Below, piece by piece: positions 28,276-38,934 of a stretch of DNA of 64,000 bases. This DNA comes from Sediminibacterium magnilacihabitans (GTDB lineage: Bacteria; Bacteroidota; Bacteroidia; Chitinophagales; Chitinophagaceae), in the NCBI GenBank assembly GCA_002973575.1, contig PVEQ01000008.1, positions 62,001-126,000 of the forward strand. Direction: 5' to 3'. A program made the translations under genes and the position numbers. The notes under the pieces were generated by a model that was not told the origin of the DNA, did no database searches, and worked only from the letters and a program-made list of their open reading frames with translations. The first letter of the stretch is position 1. Each line of letters opens with the position of its first letter.

Positions 28276-29985
28276 CTACCCCTGCTGCGCAGCAAGCACG
28301 CTGTTGCGCCGTCCGTAAAAGAAATAAATGAGCAGTCCCAGCCCCATCCAGGCAAAAAAACATTCCCAGCTTACAATAGGTATCTCTATCATCAGGTACA
28401 GGCAGGATAACACACCCATGATAGGAATGAATGAATAATTCCTGATGAAAGTAAGCACGGCGAGTATTACCGCAATCAATAGAAATACCAGGAATAGTAT
28501 TTCCTGGTATCCCTCATCTCCAAAGTGTTGAACAGAACTGAAAAACCGGTCGCGGAAAAGATAGATGAAAAGCGCCATCAATAAAGGGATCAGGAATTTG
28601 CCATTGATATAGGGCAGTTTGAATTTACCTGTTCTTTCCGTTTGCGGAGGTAATAACAGTACACCACCGGAAACGAGTACAAATGCGAACAAAGTGCCGA
28701 TGCTGGTGAGGTTGGTCATCAGCTCCGATTCAGCGAACAGGGCTCCGGTACCCACGATCAACCCGGTAATGATGGTTGCGAATGAAGGGGTTTGGTATTT
28801 TGGGTGTATCTTCTGAAAACGTTTGGGCAACAATCCATCGCGGCTCATGGTCATCCATATCCTGGGCTGTCCCAGTTGAAAAACCAGCAACACAGAGGTA
28901 GTGGCCACTACAGCGCTTACCGATACAATCTTTTCGATCCATGGTGCACGGTGTTTGAATACAAAAGCCAGCGGGTCGCTCACGCCCATGAAATGATCGT
29001 AATGTTCCATACCTGTTAACACCATAGCGATGAGGATATACAATACGGTACAAATGATGAGCGAATAGATCATACCCCTGGGTATATCACGTTGCGGGTT
29101 CTTACATTCTTCGGCTGTTGTAGAGATGGCATCGAAACCGATATACGCATAAAACACAGCTGATACGCCTTTTAACACACCGGTGAAACCATTGGGCATA
29201 AAGGGCTTCCAGTTATTGGTATCTACAAAAAAAGCTCCCGCAATGATCACAAAAATGATCACCGCTACTTTAAAGATCACCATGTAGTTGGCAGACTCCT
29301 TGCTTTCTTTGATGCCTATATAGGTAAGCCAGGTAATGAAACCCACTACAAAGAAAGCAGGCAGGTTGAAAAATATATGCCAGCCGCCCAATACCGGTGC
29401 ATTGTTATATGCCTGTACAACAAATTGATAATTCTTCAGTTGGTCCGGCGTAAGTGTTGCGCCAGATGCCAGCGCTTGCGAAGCCGTATGAAAAGCAGTA
29501 CTGGCCGTTTTAGGATCCACCAATAACCAGTCGGGCAAATGGACATGAAAAACATTCACCAGCAGGTTATTGAAATAACCGCTCCAGGAAATGGCCACCA
29601 CCACATTACCAATGGCATATTCCAGTATCAGTGCCCAGCCGATGATCCATGCCACCAGTTCACCGAAAGTCACATAAGAATATGTATAGGCACTTCCGGC
29701 AACAGGTACACGGCTCGCAAATTCGGCATAACACAAAGCAGAGAAGCCGCAAGTGACGGCTGTAATGACGAACAGAAGAGAAATACCCGGTCCTCCATTA
29801 TAAGCCGCACCACCAATGGTAGAGAATACACCAGCCCCTACCACGGCGGCAATACCCAGGAAAGTAAGGTCTCTCACCCCTAACACTTTTTTCAGGTGGC
29901 CGCTGTGGCCATCGCCTTCACCGGCATTGGCTTCGGCCATGATCTTGCTGATCGATTTTTTTCTGAACAAAGAAGAAAGTGGCAT
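28276..29985 (-). CDS. APC-superfamily amino acid permease
   Basis: 569 residues with about 13-14 membrane spans. The first span carries LTFLGIAAVVGAGVFSTIGG, the glycine-rich substrate loop of cationic amino acid transporter-type permeases. YAYIGFDAISTTAEECKNPQR is the other family signature. It sits in the inner membrane; substrate unknown. The polyprenyl synthase gene lies 26 bp upstream on the same strand. Confidence 0.92.
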   Translation of the reverse strand: MPLSSLFRKKSISKIMAEANAGEGDGHSGHLKKVLGVRDLTFLGIAAVVGAGVFSTIGGAAYNGGPGISLLFVITAVTCGFSALCYAEFASRVPVAGSAYTYSYVTFGELVAWIIGWALILEYAIGNVVVAISWSGYFNNLLVNVFHVHLPDWLLVDPKTASTAFHTASQALASGATLTPDQLKNYQFVVQAYNNAPVLGGWHIFFNLPAFFVVGFITWLTYIGIKESKESANYMVIFKVAVIIFVIIAGAFFVDTNNWKPFMPNGFTGVLKGVSAVFYAYIGFDAISTTAEECKNPQRDIPRGMIYSLIICTVLYILIAMVLTGMEHYDHFMGVSDPLAFVFKHRAPWIEKIVSVSAVVATTSVLLVFQLGQPRIWMTMSRDGLLPKRFQKIHPKYQTPSFATIITGLIVGTGALFAESELMTNLTSIGTLFAFVLVSGGVLLLPPQTERTGKFKLPYINGKFLIPLLMALFIYLFRDRFFSSVQHFGDEGYQEILFLVFLLIAVILAVLTFIRNYSFIPIMGVLSCLYLMIEIPIVSWECFFAWMGLGLLIYFFYGRRNSVLAAQQG

Positions 29986-30011
29986 AAGCAGTCGTTGGTT
30001 TGAATGAAGAG

Positions 30012-30977
30012 TTAGTATTCGCGATGGATAAGAAATTCGGCCAGGTCGCGCAAAGGCTTTTTACGGGCGCTTACCACCGCAATGGCATCGAGGTGGTGCA
30101 GTGCGGTTTGCAGATATTGGTCTTTGAGCTTCGTAGCCCATGCATCTACATTACTAGCCCTGAAAAGTTGCAGTACCTGCTGTACTTTATCGGGCGGATT
30201 CTCCTGCATCAGTTCTTGTAATTGTTTCCGTTGTTCAGGCGAAGCCGTTTCCAATGCATGCAGCAACAGGAATGTTTTTTTGTTTTGCCTGATATCGCCG
30301 CCCACTTCTTTACCGAATTTTTCAGGGTCGCCAAATGCGTCGAGGTAATCATCCTGTACCTGGAAAGCGATGCCCAGGTTTTTGCCAAATTCATACATAT
30401 GCTGACAATTGCCTTCGCTGGCGCCGCCCAAAACGGCGCCTGTTTGCAGGCTGGTTGCCAGCAGCACCGAAGTCTTCAGCGTAATCATGTGGATATAGTC
30501 GTTGAGCGGCACCGATGGCGCTTTTTCAAAATCCATATCGAGTTGTTGCCCTTCACACACTTCCCTGGCGGTTTTATTGAACAGTTGCAATATCCTTGGC
30601 AGGTATTGAGTTTGCACACTGCTCAATTGTTCATAAGCCCTGATCATCATCACATCACCCGCCAGCAGAGCCGTGCTCTCACCGTATTTCACGTGTACGG
30701 TTTCCATTCCCCTGCGCAAGGGGGCGGCGTCCATGATATCATCGTGTATGAGTGTAAAATTATGGAAGAGCTCAATGGCAGTGGCCACTGCCCAGCTGTC
30801 AGGTTGTATGGCGTCAAATAACTCATTGCCCATCAGGCACATCACCGGCCTGATGCGTTTCCCCCCGCGGGATAGAAAATATTCTCCCGGCTCATAGAGT
30901 GTAGCAGGTGCGGGCGGAAAGTGCTTCCTGGTAAAAAAAGTCTCAAAAGAATCAACCAGTTCCTTGAATGTATGCAT
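30012..30977 (-). CDS. Polyprenyl diphosphate synthase
   Basis: 321 residues. First Asp-rich motif in LIHDDIMDAAPLRRGMETVH (DDxxD) and second in FQVQDDYLDAFGD (DDxxD), as in short- to medium-chain trans-isoprenyl synthases. The enzyme condenses isopentenyl diphosphate onto allylic diphosphates in the cytoplasm; product length cannot be fixed. GGKRIRP near the N-terminus binds substrate. Confidence 0.95.
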   Translation of the reverse strand: MHTFKELVDSFETFFTRKHFPPAPATLYEPGEYFLSRGGKRIRPVMCLMGNELFDAIQPDSWAVATAIELFHNFTLIHDDIMDAAPLRRGMETVHVKYGESTALLAGDVMMIRAYEQLSSVQTQYLPRILQLFNKTAREVCEGQQLDMDFEKAPSVPLNDYIHMITLKTSVLLATSLQTGAVLGGASEGNCQHMYEFGKNLGIAFQVQDDYLDAFGDPEKFGKEVGGDIRQNKKTFLLLHALETASPEQRKQLQELMQENPPDKVQQVLQLFRASNVDAWATKLKDQYLQTALHHLDAIAVVSARKKPLRDLAEFLIHREY

Positions 30978-31088
30978 GGCGCAAACCTAACTATAATAAC
31001 TTAAAATGGTTAATACATTAATTTTTATCAAACTATAAATACATATTGCATTTTGGCATGATTTTGTATGCTACCTAAAAAACAAGTT

Positions 31089-31565
31089 ATGAAGAAATTA
31101 TTATTGGCAGTAGCAGTGCTATTTGCGGCAGTAGCTGTACATGCACAAAGTGAGGGTTCCACGTATAGAACAGCTTTAGGTTTGAAGGTATATCCTGGCG
31201 CTGTAACGATTAAACATTTTATACAGAATAACAGGGCACTGGAAGGTCTGGGTTACTTCAACAATGATGGTTTCCGCCTTACCGGTCTCTACGAAGTACA
31301 TGGCGATTTCAATGGGGCGCCCGGATTGAAATGGTACATTGGAGGCGGTGGCCACGTTGGTTTCTGGAGTGATAGCTGGAAACAAGCTTATCCTTACCGT
31401 AACAGCGGTACCGCCATTGGTGTAGATGGTGTACTGGGTCTTGACTATAAGATTACCGGCGCGCCCATTAACCTTAGCTTCGACTGGCAACCGTCTTTCA
31501 ACTTCATCGGCTACAATTATTTTGAAAGCGGATGGGGTGGACTGGCAGTTCGTTATACTTTCTAA
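31089..31565 (+). CDS. Small secreted outer-membrane beta-barrel-like protein
   Basis: 158 residues from ATG 31089, which gives a clean signal peptide (MKKLLLAVAVLFAAVAVHAQ); the longer frame adds seven residues. The mature part alternates aromatic and small residues and ends VRYTF with C-terminal Phe, as in small outer-membrane barrels. The specific function is unknown. A bidirectional terminator follows. Confidence 0.75.
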   Translation: MKKLLLAVAVLFAAVAVHAQSEGSTYRTALGLKVYPGAVTIKHFIQNNRALEGLGYFNNDGFRLTGLYEVHGDFNGAPGLKWYIGGGGHVGFWSDSWKQAYPYRNSGTAIGVDGVLGLDYKITGAPINLSFDWQPSFNFIGYNYFESGWGGLAVRYTF

Positions 31566-31586
31566 CAATGAATAACAGCTTACACT

Positions 31587-31626
31587 AAAATAAAAGGCAG
31601 CTTTAAAAAACGCTGCCTTTTATTTT
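31587..31626. terminator. Bidirectional rho-independent terminator
   Basis: AAAATAAAAGGCAGC (31587-31601) and GCTGCCTTTTATTTT (31612-31626) are perfect complements with a ten-base loop. A-runs on one side and T-runs on the other serve both the barrel gene and the convergent ftsY. Confidence 0.9.
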
Positions 31627-31643
31627 TTCTATAGAGATTAGCA

Positions 31644-32603
31644 TCAGCCAAGTTTGAAAAGGCTGTCTACGAATTCGTGTTTATCGAAGATGATGAGGTC
31701 ATCTATTTTTTCTCCTACGCCAATGTATTTGACCGGTATTTTAAATTGGTTGGCAATGGCCAATACCACGCCCCCTTTGGCCGTGCCATCGAGCTTGGTA
31801 ATGGAAATAGCAGATACATCTGTAGTAGCAATGAATTGTTTGGCTTGTTCTACTGCGTTTTGTCCGGTTGAACCATCCAGCACGAGCATCACTTCATGCG
31901 GCGCCTGCGGAATAAGTTTTTGAATCACTCGTCTGATCTTACTCAACTCGTCCATGAGGTGGGCTTTGTTGTGTAATCGACCTGCTGTATCAATGATGGC
32001 TACGTCTGCATTTTTGGCAATGGCGCTTTGCACAGTATCGTAAGCAACAGCGCTGGGATCTGAGCCCATGGCCTGTTTTACAATAGATACGCCTACCCGT
32101 TCGCTCCAGATGGTGAGCTGGTCTACTGCTGCGGCCCTGAAAGTATCGGCAGCGCCCAGGATCACCTGTTTGCCGGCTTTCTTGTAATTGTGCGCCAGCT
32201 TGCCAATAGTGGTGGTTTTACCAACGCCGTTCACACCCACTACCAATATCACATAAGGTTTCTTGCCTTCAGGTATCTCAAAGTCTTTGTAGTCCTGCTC
32301 AGGCGCATCTACCAGTATGGCTTCTATTTCCTGTTGCAGCAGGTTGTTGAGTTCAGCGGTATTTACATATTTATCCTGCTTTACTCTTTTTTCAATGCGT
32401 TCGATGATCTGTACGGTGGTTTCAATACCTACATCGGCGCTCACGAGCGCTTCTTCCAGGTTATCGAGCACTTCTTCATCTACCGTGCTTTTACCTGCGA
32501 TGGCTTTGGTGATCCTGGAAAAGAAACCTTCCTTGGTCTTTTGCAGACCCTGGTCGAGGCTTTCTTTTTCTTTTTTACCGAATAGTTTTCCGAGAATTCC
32601 CAT
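31644..32603 (-). CDS. ftsY: Signal recognition particle receptor FtsY
   Basis: 319 residues. SRP GTPase motifs: G1 VGVNGVGKTTTIGKLA near residue 123, DTFRAAAVDQL, G3 IDTAGRLHNKAHLM, G4 SITKLDGTAKGG and GVGEKIDDL near the end. A short acidic/basic N-terminus replaces the long A domain of E. coli. FtsY docks ribosome-SRP complexes at the membrane for co-translational insertion. Confidence 0.97.
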   Translation of the reverse strand: MGILGKLFGKKEKESLDQGLQKTKEGFFSRITKAIAGKSTVDEEVLDNLEEALVSADVGIETTVQIIERIEKRVKQDKYVNTAELNNLLQQEIEAILVDAPEQDYKDFEIPEGKKPYVILVVGVNGVGKTTTIGKLAHNYKKAGKQVILGAADTFRAAAVDQLTIWSERVGVSIVKQAMGSDPSAVAYDTVQSAIAKNADVAIIDTAGRLHNKAHLMDELSKIRRVIQKLIPQAPHEVMLVLDGSTGQNAVEQAKQFIATTDVSAISITKLDGTAKGGVVLAIANQFKIPVKYIGVGEKIDDLIIFDKHEFVDSLFKLG

Positions 32604-32621
32604 ATCAATTTATTTTTTTAT

Positions 32622-32700
32622 CGTCATCCCGAGCGCAGCCGAGGGATCTGTCCGAGTGTTCAACAGGTCCTTCGACTCGCTTCGCTCGCTCAGGATGACG
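32622..32700. repeat. Dispersed palindromic repeat, copy 3 (inverted orientation)
   Basis: The same element in the opposite orientation: CGTCATCCCGAGCGCAGCCG to GCTCAGGATGACG. It lies between ftsY and the ribosomal protein cluster, with about 19 bp separating it from the ftsY start. Confidence 0.92.
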
Positions 32701-32765
32701 TGCACTAAATACAAAAAGCCTTCCGTTGGCTCGGAAAGCTTTTAATATCGTTGATACCCGATCAA

Positions 32766-32939
32766 TTATTTTGATGACAGGAAATCTTTTACTTTGTCTT
32801 TGTGGACAATCGTCTCTTTAAAAGTATAAGCACCTGACTTGGGGCTGCGGATAGCCTTGATCACTTTAGTCCAGTTCTTAGCTTCAGCGGCTGCCTTCTG
32901 GTCTTTTACTTTCGCGTTTTTAGAAGCTGCTTTTGCCAT
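32766..32939 (-). CDS. DUF4295 ribosome-associated small protein
   Basis: A 57-residue basic protein (MAKAASKNAKVKDQ..., ending DFLSSK), too short to be noticed easily. The family is restricted to Bacteroidota and always sits beside rpmG and rpmB; I recall that it was seen as a new large-subunit protein, bL38, in a Flavobacterium ribosome structure, but this is from memory. It starts 2 bp after rpmG and shares its operon. Confidence 0.88.
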   Translation of the reverse strand: MAKAASKNAKVKDQKAAAEAKNWTKVIKAIRSPKSGAYTFKETIVHKDKVKDFLSSK

Positions 32940-32941
32940 GG

Positions 32942-33124
32942 TTATTTGATTTCTTTATGAACGGTTACTTTTTTCAGAATGGGGTTGAACTTTTTCAGCT
33001 CCATGCGCTCAGGAGTGTTCTTTTTGTTTTTAACGGTGATGTAACGGCTTGTACCGGGCTGACCGCTGGTCTTGTGCTCTGTACATTCCAGGATTACCTG
33101 CACCCTATTACCTTTCTTTGCCAT
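32942..33124 (-). CDS. rpmG: Ribosomal protein bL33
   Basis: 60 residues: [17 protein letters not shown], then [20 protein letters not shown], the usual bL33 pattern. Only one Cys is present, so this is the zinc-free type (the Zn form has four). It is the middle gene of a three-gene ribosomal cluster read from rpmB. Confidence 0.97.
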   Translation of the reverse strand: MAKKGNRVQVILECTEHKTSGQPGTSRYITVKNKKNTPERMELKKFNPILKKVTVHKEIK

Positions 33125-33149
33125 TGTAGGTAGTTTACTTTGTTAATTG

Positions 33150-33386
33150 TTAGATTTTAGCTCCCTGGGCTCTCATTGCTTTGATCACCGTAGCCAAACC
33201 ATTTTTGTTGATCGTTCTCAAAGCATCAGTTGAAACCTTAAGGGTAACCCAACGGTCTTCCTCAGCAAAAAAGAAACGTTTTTTCTGTAAATTAGGTAAG
33301 AACCGGCGCTTGGTCTTAATGTTTGAGTGAGAAACAGTGTGACCACCAATCGGCTTCTTTCCGGTAACCTGACATACTCTTGCCAT
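33150..33386 (-). CDS. rpmB: Ribosomal protein bL28
   Basis: 78 residues with [20 protein letters not shown] and [12 protein letters not shown], diagnostic of bL28. One cysteine near the N-terminus; no zinc motif. First gene of the rpmB-rpmG-DUF4295 operon. Spacing to rpmG is 25 bp. Confidence 0.97.
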   Translation of the reverse strand: MARVCQVTGKKPIGGHTVSHSNIKTKRRFLPNLQKKRFFFAEEDRWVTLKVSTDALRTINKNGLATVIKAMRAQGAKI

Positions 33387-33536
33387 GACTCTATTTTTTT
33401 CGGGACGGCAAAGGTAATGAAATACCCCAGATTTTCAATAGAAAAAGTTCCTTTTTTTAATATTTTCTCAACAGGGTGGTAGAAATACCATTTGGAAAAT
33501 CTGCTAACCATTGATTATCCACATTTCCTGCCGCCG

Positions 33537-33575
33537 TAATAATATTCCGGACAATGCAAATCCGGAATATTATTA
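33537..33575. repeat. Long perfect inverted repeat beside a retropepsin-like gene
   Basis: AATAATATTCCGGA (33538-33551) and TCCGGAATATTATT (33561-33574) pair perfectly, extended by one T:A pair, with a nine-base loop. It lies 16 bp after the stop of the protease gene (leftward transcription). It may be its terminator, although the T-run is broken, or an operator in the rpmB promoter region. Confidence 0.6.
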
Positions 33576-33590
33576 TTGATAATGAACCCT

Positions 33591-33995
33591 TTAGCATAAA
33601 GCGGCCAATGCCTCTCCTTTCTTTAGTTGCAGTATGGCCACTTTAGGGTCTACATCCACCGTATCGTGGTCAAAATTGAGCTTAATACGCCATTTTTGTA
33701 AAGTAGCCGCTCCAATGATGGCCTCCTCGCTCAAATTGGGAACTACCAGAAATTCATCACTCAACAATATGTCGTGAATAAAGAAATCAAGTGTAATTCT
33801 CTCTTTGATCTCAATAAAATGGCCGTTACTGGCAGTCCCTAAACGTTTTACGCGTGAAAAAGCAGCAGCTCCGCCTAATTGTGCAACAAAAGACGAATTA
33901 ATACAAGACAGGTTGGCTCCGCTGTCAAATAGCGTTACTAAACGGGCATCTCCTTTGGTCCCTTCATACAATAAGGGCAATTTAATTACTGACAT
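33591..33995 (-). CDS. Retropepsin-like aspartic protease domain protein
   Basis: 134 residues from ATG 33995 (an in-frame GTG at 34025 is less likely). Contains VTLFDSGANLSCI, where DSG replaces the usual DTG catalytic triad, and EAIIGAATLQKWRI, the second half of the pepsin-like fold (IIGxxxL). Such single-domain proteins would act as dimers. No signal peptide. Biological role unknown. Confidence 0.75.
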   Translation of the reverse strand: MSVIKLPLLYEGTKGDARLVTLFDSGANLSCINSSFVAQLGGAAAFSRVKRLGTASNGHFIEIKERITLDFFIHDILLSDEFLVVPNLSEEAIIGAATLQKWRIKLNFDHDTVDVDPKVAILQLKKGEALAALC

Positions 33996-34030
33996 AGCAA
34001 TCGGTTTTAAGGTAAAATTAAGCACTCGCT

Positions 34031-34060
34031 CATAAAAAAAGCCGCTTCACAGCGGCTTTG
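34031..34060 (-). terminator. Rho-independent terminator of the ABC-F gene
   Basis: Read leftward: AAAGCCGCT, four-base loop, AGCGGCTTT, then a run of seven T. Stem of nine pairs directly after the ABC-F gene. Confidence 0.85.
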
Positions 34061-34094
34061 GGAAAATTTTCGGCAAATACCTAACACTTTCCTA

Positions 34095-35759
<1,665 letters not shown>

Positions 35760-35801
35760 TCACGGCCATAATCAATATCTTTAGCCATAACTTAACCCGT
35801 C

Positions 35802-37199
35802 ATGAAAACGTTTGCTCACCTGTGCCTGCTGGCTCTTTGCCTCAGCCTGATGGCCTGCCGCAACAACCAGCCCGGTCAGCGCCTCGCCAAAGCCAGCCGC
35901 GAAAACAAAAACGGATGGATCTATGTACACCTGGAAGGTAGTCCCGCCGATATCGGCTACCAGCACGGTTATTTATTGAGTGATGATATTGATACCTCCA
36001 TACAGGCTGTCAGTTACCTGCTGGCGCACGATACGCAGAAGGACTGGAGCTTCTATCGCAGCTGTGCCAGGGATTTTCTCTGGCCCCACCTCGACCGTGA
36101 ATACAAAGACGAGATCAACGGCATTGTAGAAGGCTTGCAGGCACAGCACAAAAACTACGACAGTCTCGACATCACCGCATTGAATGCCGTTGAAGAACTG
36201 GCTTTTTATTATGTTCCTTCTTTGATGGAACAGGCGAAAGCCGGCAGTGGCAACAACAAAGCCCCCGGTAATTGCAGCGCTTTCATCGCCACCGGCAGTT
36301 ATACCAAAGATGGTAAAATCGTTATAGGGCATAATAACTGGACCGAATACATCATTGGACAACACTGGAATGTGATTGCCGATATTGTTCCTGCCAAAGG
36401 CAATCATATATTGATGGATTGTATGCCCGGTTTCATCCACAGCGGCGACGACTTCCTCATCACCAACAACGGATTACTCATCACCGAAACCACCATCACC
36501 CAGTTCAAAGGCTTTGACACCACTGGCATCCCCGAATTTATGCGGGCGCGTAAAGCAGCGCAATACAGCAACAGCATTGACGATGTGGTAAGGATATTCA
36601 CTACCGGTAACAATGGCGGATACGCGAACGACTGGCTCATTGGCGATACCAAGACCAATGAAGTGGCCAAACTGGAGCTGGGATTGAAACATTACCGTGT
36701 ATGGCGCTCAAAAGATACGGCCATCATCGGTTCCAATTTCCCCAGTGATGAACAGTTGATCAAAGACGAAACCACATTCAACGTGAACGACTCAACCACT
36801 TCACCCAATGGCCGCAAATTGCGCATGGAACAATTGGTGCTGGACCTCAAAGGCAAGCTCGATATCGGCACTGCCCAAACACTGGAAGCCGATCACTTCG
36901 ATGCCACACAGGGAAGAAAAGCCAGTAACAAATGCGTGGTATGCGGACATATCGATGAAGATGCCAAAGGTTGCAGCGAATGGGACCTTGCTCCTTACTA
37001 TCCCATGGGCGCTGTACAAGGAAAAGTGACCACCGCCGCCTTGGCAGGCAAGATGCAACTCTGGGCGCATATGGGGCATCCGTGCGGACAAGACTTCATT
37101 GGTGAAACCTTTTACAAAGCGCACCCCGAATACGCATGGCAATCGAAGTACCTGAAAAACCTGCGCGCTTATCCCTGGACTTTATTCTCTGCAAAATGA
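35802..37199 (+). CDS. Lipoprotein of the C45 peptidase / phospholipase B-like (Ntn-hydrolase) superfamily
   Basis: 465 residues. A lipobox-like end of signal peptide (CLSLMACRNN, Cys near 19) suggests membrane attachment. NCSAFIATGSYTKDGKIVIG with the autocatalytic Cys near residue 158 fits N-terminal-nucleophile hydrolases; SPADIGYQHGYLL precedes it. Cleavage before that Cys would release an inhibitory segment. Substrate unknown. The next ATG overlaps its stop (ATGA), so the two hydrolases form an operon. Confidence 0.8.
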   Translation: MKTFAHLCLLALCLSLMACRNNQPGQRLAKASRENKNGWIYVHLEGSPADIGYQHGYLLSDDIDTSIQAVSYLLAHDTQKDWSFYRSCARDFLWPHLDREYKDEINGIVEGLQAQHKNYDSLDITALNAVEELAFYYVPSLMEQAKAGSGNNKAPGNCSAFIATGSYTKDGKIVIGHNNWTEYIIGQHWNVIADIVPAKGNHILMDCMPGFIHSGDDFLITNNGLLITETTITQFKGFDTTGIPEFMRARKAAQYSNSIDDVVRIFTTGNNGGYANDWLIGDTKTNEVAKLELGLKHYRVWRSKDTAIIGSNFPSDEQLIKDETTFNVNDSTTSPNGRKLRMEQLVLDLKGKLDIGTAQTLEADHFDATQGRKASNKCVVCGHIDEDAKGCSEWDLAPYYPMGAVQGKVTTAALAGKMQLWAHMGHPCGQDFIGETFYKAHPEYAWQSKYLKNLRAYPWTLFSAK

Positions 37200-38761
37200 C
37201 CAAACACTGCTCTATGACAAAAACGCTTTTTACTGCCTTCTGCCTGGGGCTGGCTACGCTTGTGCAGTCACAGCCGCTATCGGGCACAGCTATCGACAGC
37301 CTGGTGCAACGTTCCATGAAAGCCTTCAACGTGCCGGGCATTGCCGTATCGGTGATCAAAGACGGCAAAGTAATTCATTGCAAAGGTTACGGCGTTCGTT
37401 CGCTGAACACCATGCAAAAAGTGGATGAGAACACCCTGTTCGGCATTGCTTCCAACAGCAAAGCATTCACTGCTGCTGCATTGGGCATACTGGTTGACGA
37501 GAAAAAATTGAAATGGGATGATAAAGTACGCGATTATATTCCCGAATTCAAATTGTATAGTCCCTTCGTAACCGAAGAATTCACCATACGCGACCTGCTC
37601 ACGCACCGGAGCGGAATGGGCCTCGGCGCCGGCGACCTGATGTTCTTTCCCGATTCCAGTGATTTTACCCTGAAAGATATTTTATACAATCTCCGTTTTC
37701 TGAAACCTGTTTCCAGCTTCCGTACCAAATACGATTACGATAACAACCTGTACATCGTTGCAGGCGAAGTGGTGCACCGGGTGAGTGGCAAAAGCTGGGA
37801 CGATTTTGTAACCGAACGCATATTAACGCCCCTGGGTATGACGCATACGGCTACTTCGTTTGAAAGGCTCCAAGACAAATCGAATGTGATCGATGGCCAT
37901 GCACCGGTGGACGGCAAAGTGCAGGTGATCGCACGCAACACCATCCGGGAAAGCCAGGCCGCGGGCGGCATCAATTCCAGTGTTGCGGACCTGAATAAAT
38001 GGGTATTAACGCAACTCTCACATGGCAAATATGGCGATCAGCAATTGTTTTCAGATATGGTGCATGAAGAAATGTGGACGCCGCAAACCATCATCCCCGT
38101 TCGCAATCCCGGCCCCTATAACACGCATTTTGCCTCTTATGGGTTGGGATTTTTCATCAGCGATGTAAAAGGATACAAACAGCTTAGCCACACAGGCGGG
38201 CTCGAAGGCATGGTAACACAAATTACCATGATACCCGAACTGAACCTTGGCATCATTGTATTGACCAACCAACAGGAAGGTGGCGCTTTCTCATCTATTA
38301 CCAACCAGATCAAAGATGCTTATTTCAATATCAGTGGAACCGACCGCGTGAAAGAATATGCCGCTTCGCGGAACCAGATGCTTGCTTCGGCCAATCACCT
38401 GACCGATTCTATCTGGCATGAGATTGAAGTTACACAAAAAGGCAGTAATGGTAAGATGGATTTCAATCAGTATGCCGGTACTTACCGCGATGTATGGTTT
38501 GGGGATGTGATGATATCTGTTAAGAATGGCAAATACTGGTTCGATTCTAAGCGCTCTCCTAAATTAACCGGTGAACTCTTCCCTTATAAAGGCAACAGTT
38601 TTGTAGTGAAGTGGCGCGACAGGAGTATGGATGCCGATGCTTTTGTAAACTTTGGCCTCGACGTCAATGGAAAAGGCGCTAGCATTACCATGAAACCGAT
38701 ATCACCGCTGACTGATTTTAGTTTTGATTTCCAGGACCTGGAGTTTCATAAGATTAATTAA
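37196..38761 (+). CDS. Secreted serine hydrolase of the beta-lactamase (class C-like) family
   Basis: 521 residues from ATG 37196 (overlapping the previous stop) or 515 from ATG 37214; both leave a signal peptide (LFTAFCLGLATLVQSQ). The nucleophile motif SxxK appears as ASNSKAFTAAALG, the YxN motif as KYDYDNNLYIVAG, and a HTGG-like LSHTGGLEGM near 350. The last ~100 residues resemble DUF3471. It likely hydrolyses peptides or esters in the periplasm. Confidence 0.9.
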   Translation: MTKHCSMTKTLFTAFCLGLATLVQSQPLSGTAIDSLVQRSMKAFNVPGIAVSVIKDGKVIHCKGYGVRSLNTMQKVDENTLFGIASNSKAFTAAALGILVDEKKLKWDDKVRDYIPEFKLYSPFVTEEFTIRDLLTHRSGMGLGAGDLMFFPDSSDFTLKDILYNLRFLKPVSSFRTKYDYDNNLYIVAGEVVHRVSGKSWDDFVTERILTPLGMTHTATSFERLQDKSNVIDGHAPVDGKVQVIARNTIRESQAAGGINSSVADLNKWVLTQLSHGKYGDQQLFSDMVHEEMWTPQTIIPVRNPGPYNTHFASYGLGFFISDVKGYKQLSHTGGLEGMVTQITMIPELNLGIIVLTNQQEGGAFSSITNQIKDAYFNISGTDRVKEYAASRNQMLASANHLTDSIWHEIEVTQKGSNGKMDFNQYAGTYRDVWFGDVMISVKNGKYWFDSKRSPKLTGELFPYKGNSFVVKWRDRSMDADAFVNFGLDVNGKGASITMKPISPLTDFSFDFQDLEFHKIN

Positions 38762-38778
38762 TTCGTTCTTTACTCAGA

Positions 38779-38925
38779 ACATTTTACATCGTCATCCCGA
38801 ACATTTTACATCGTCATCCCGAGCAACGTCACCCTGAGCGAGCGAAGCGAGTCGAAGGGGCAGCCGAGGGATCTACCCGAGTGTTCAGCAGGTCCTTCGA
38901 CTCGCTTCGCTCGCTCAGGATGACG
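38779..38925. repeat. Dispersed palindromic repeat, copy 4, compound
   Basis: A complex copy: ACATTTTACATCGTCATCCC with two further bases (GA) is tandemly duplicated (38779-38800 and 38801-38822), then a CCTGAGCGAGCGAAGCGAG half faces an inverted CTCGCTTCGCTCGCTCAGG half. It separates the hydrolase and tsaD, whose genes are convergent, and could stop transcription from both sides. Confidence 0.9.
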
Positions 38926-38934
38926 TTCAGGGCA

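Noticed and set aside
27685..28410. 241-residue plus-strand ORF opposite the Smr gene
   Set aside because: Shadow of the DUF2027-Smr gene; composition (many Phe, Val, Tyr in runs) is that of an antisense frame.
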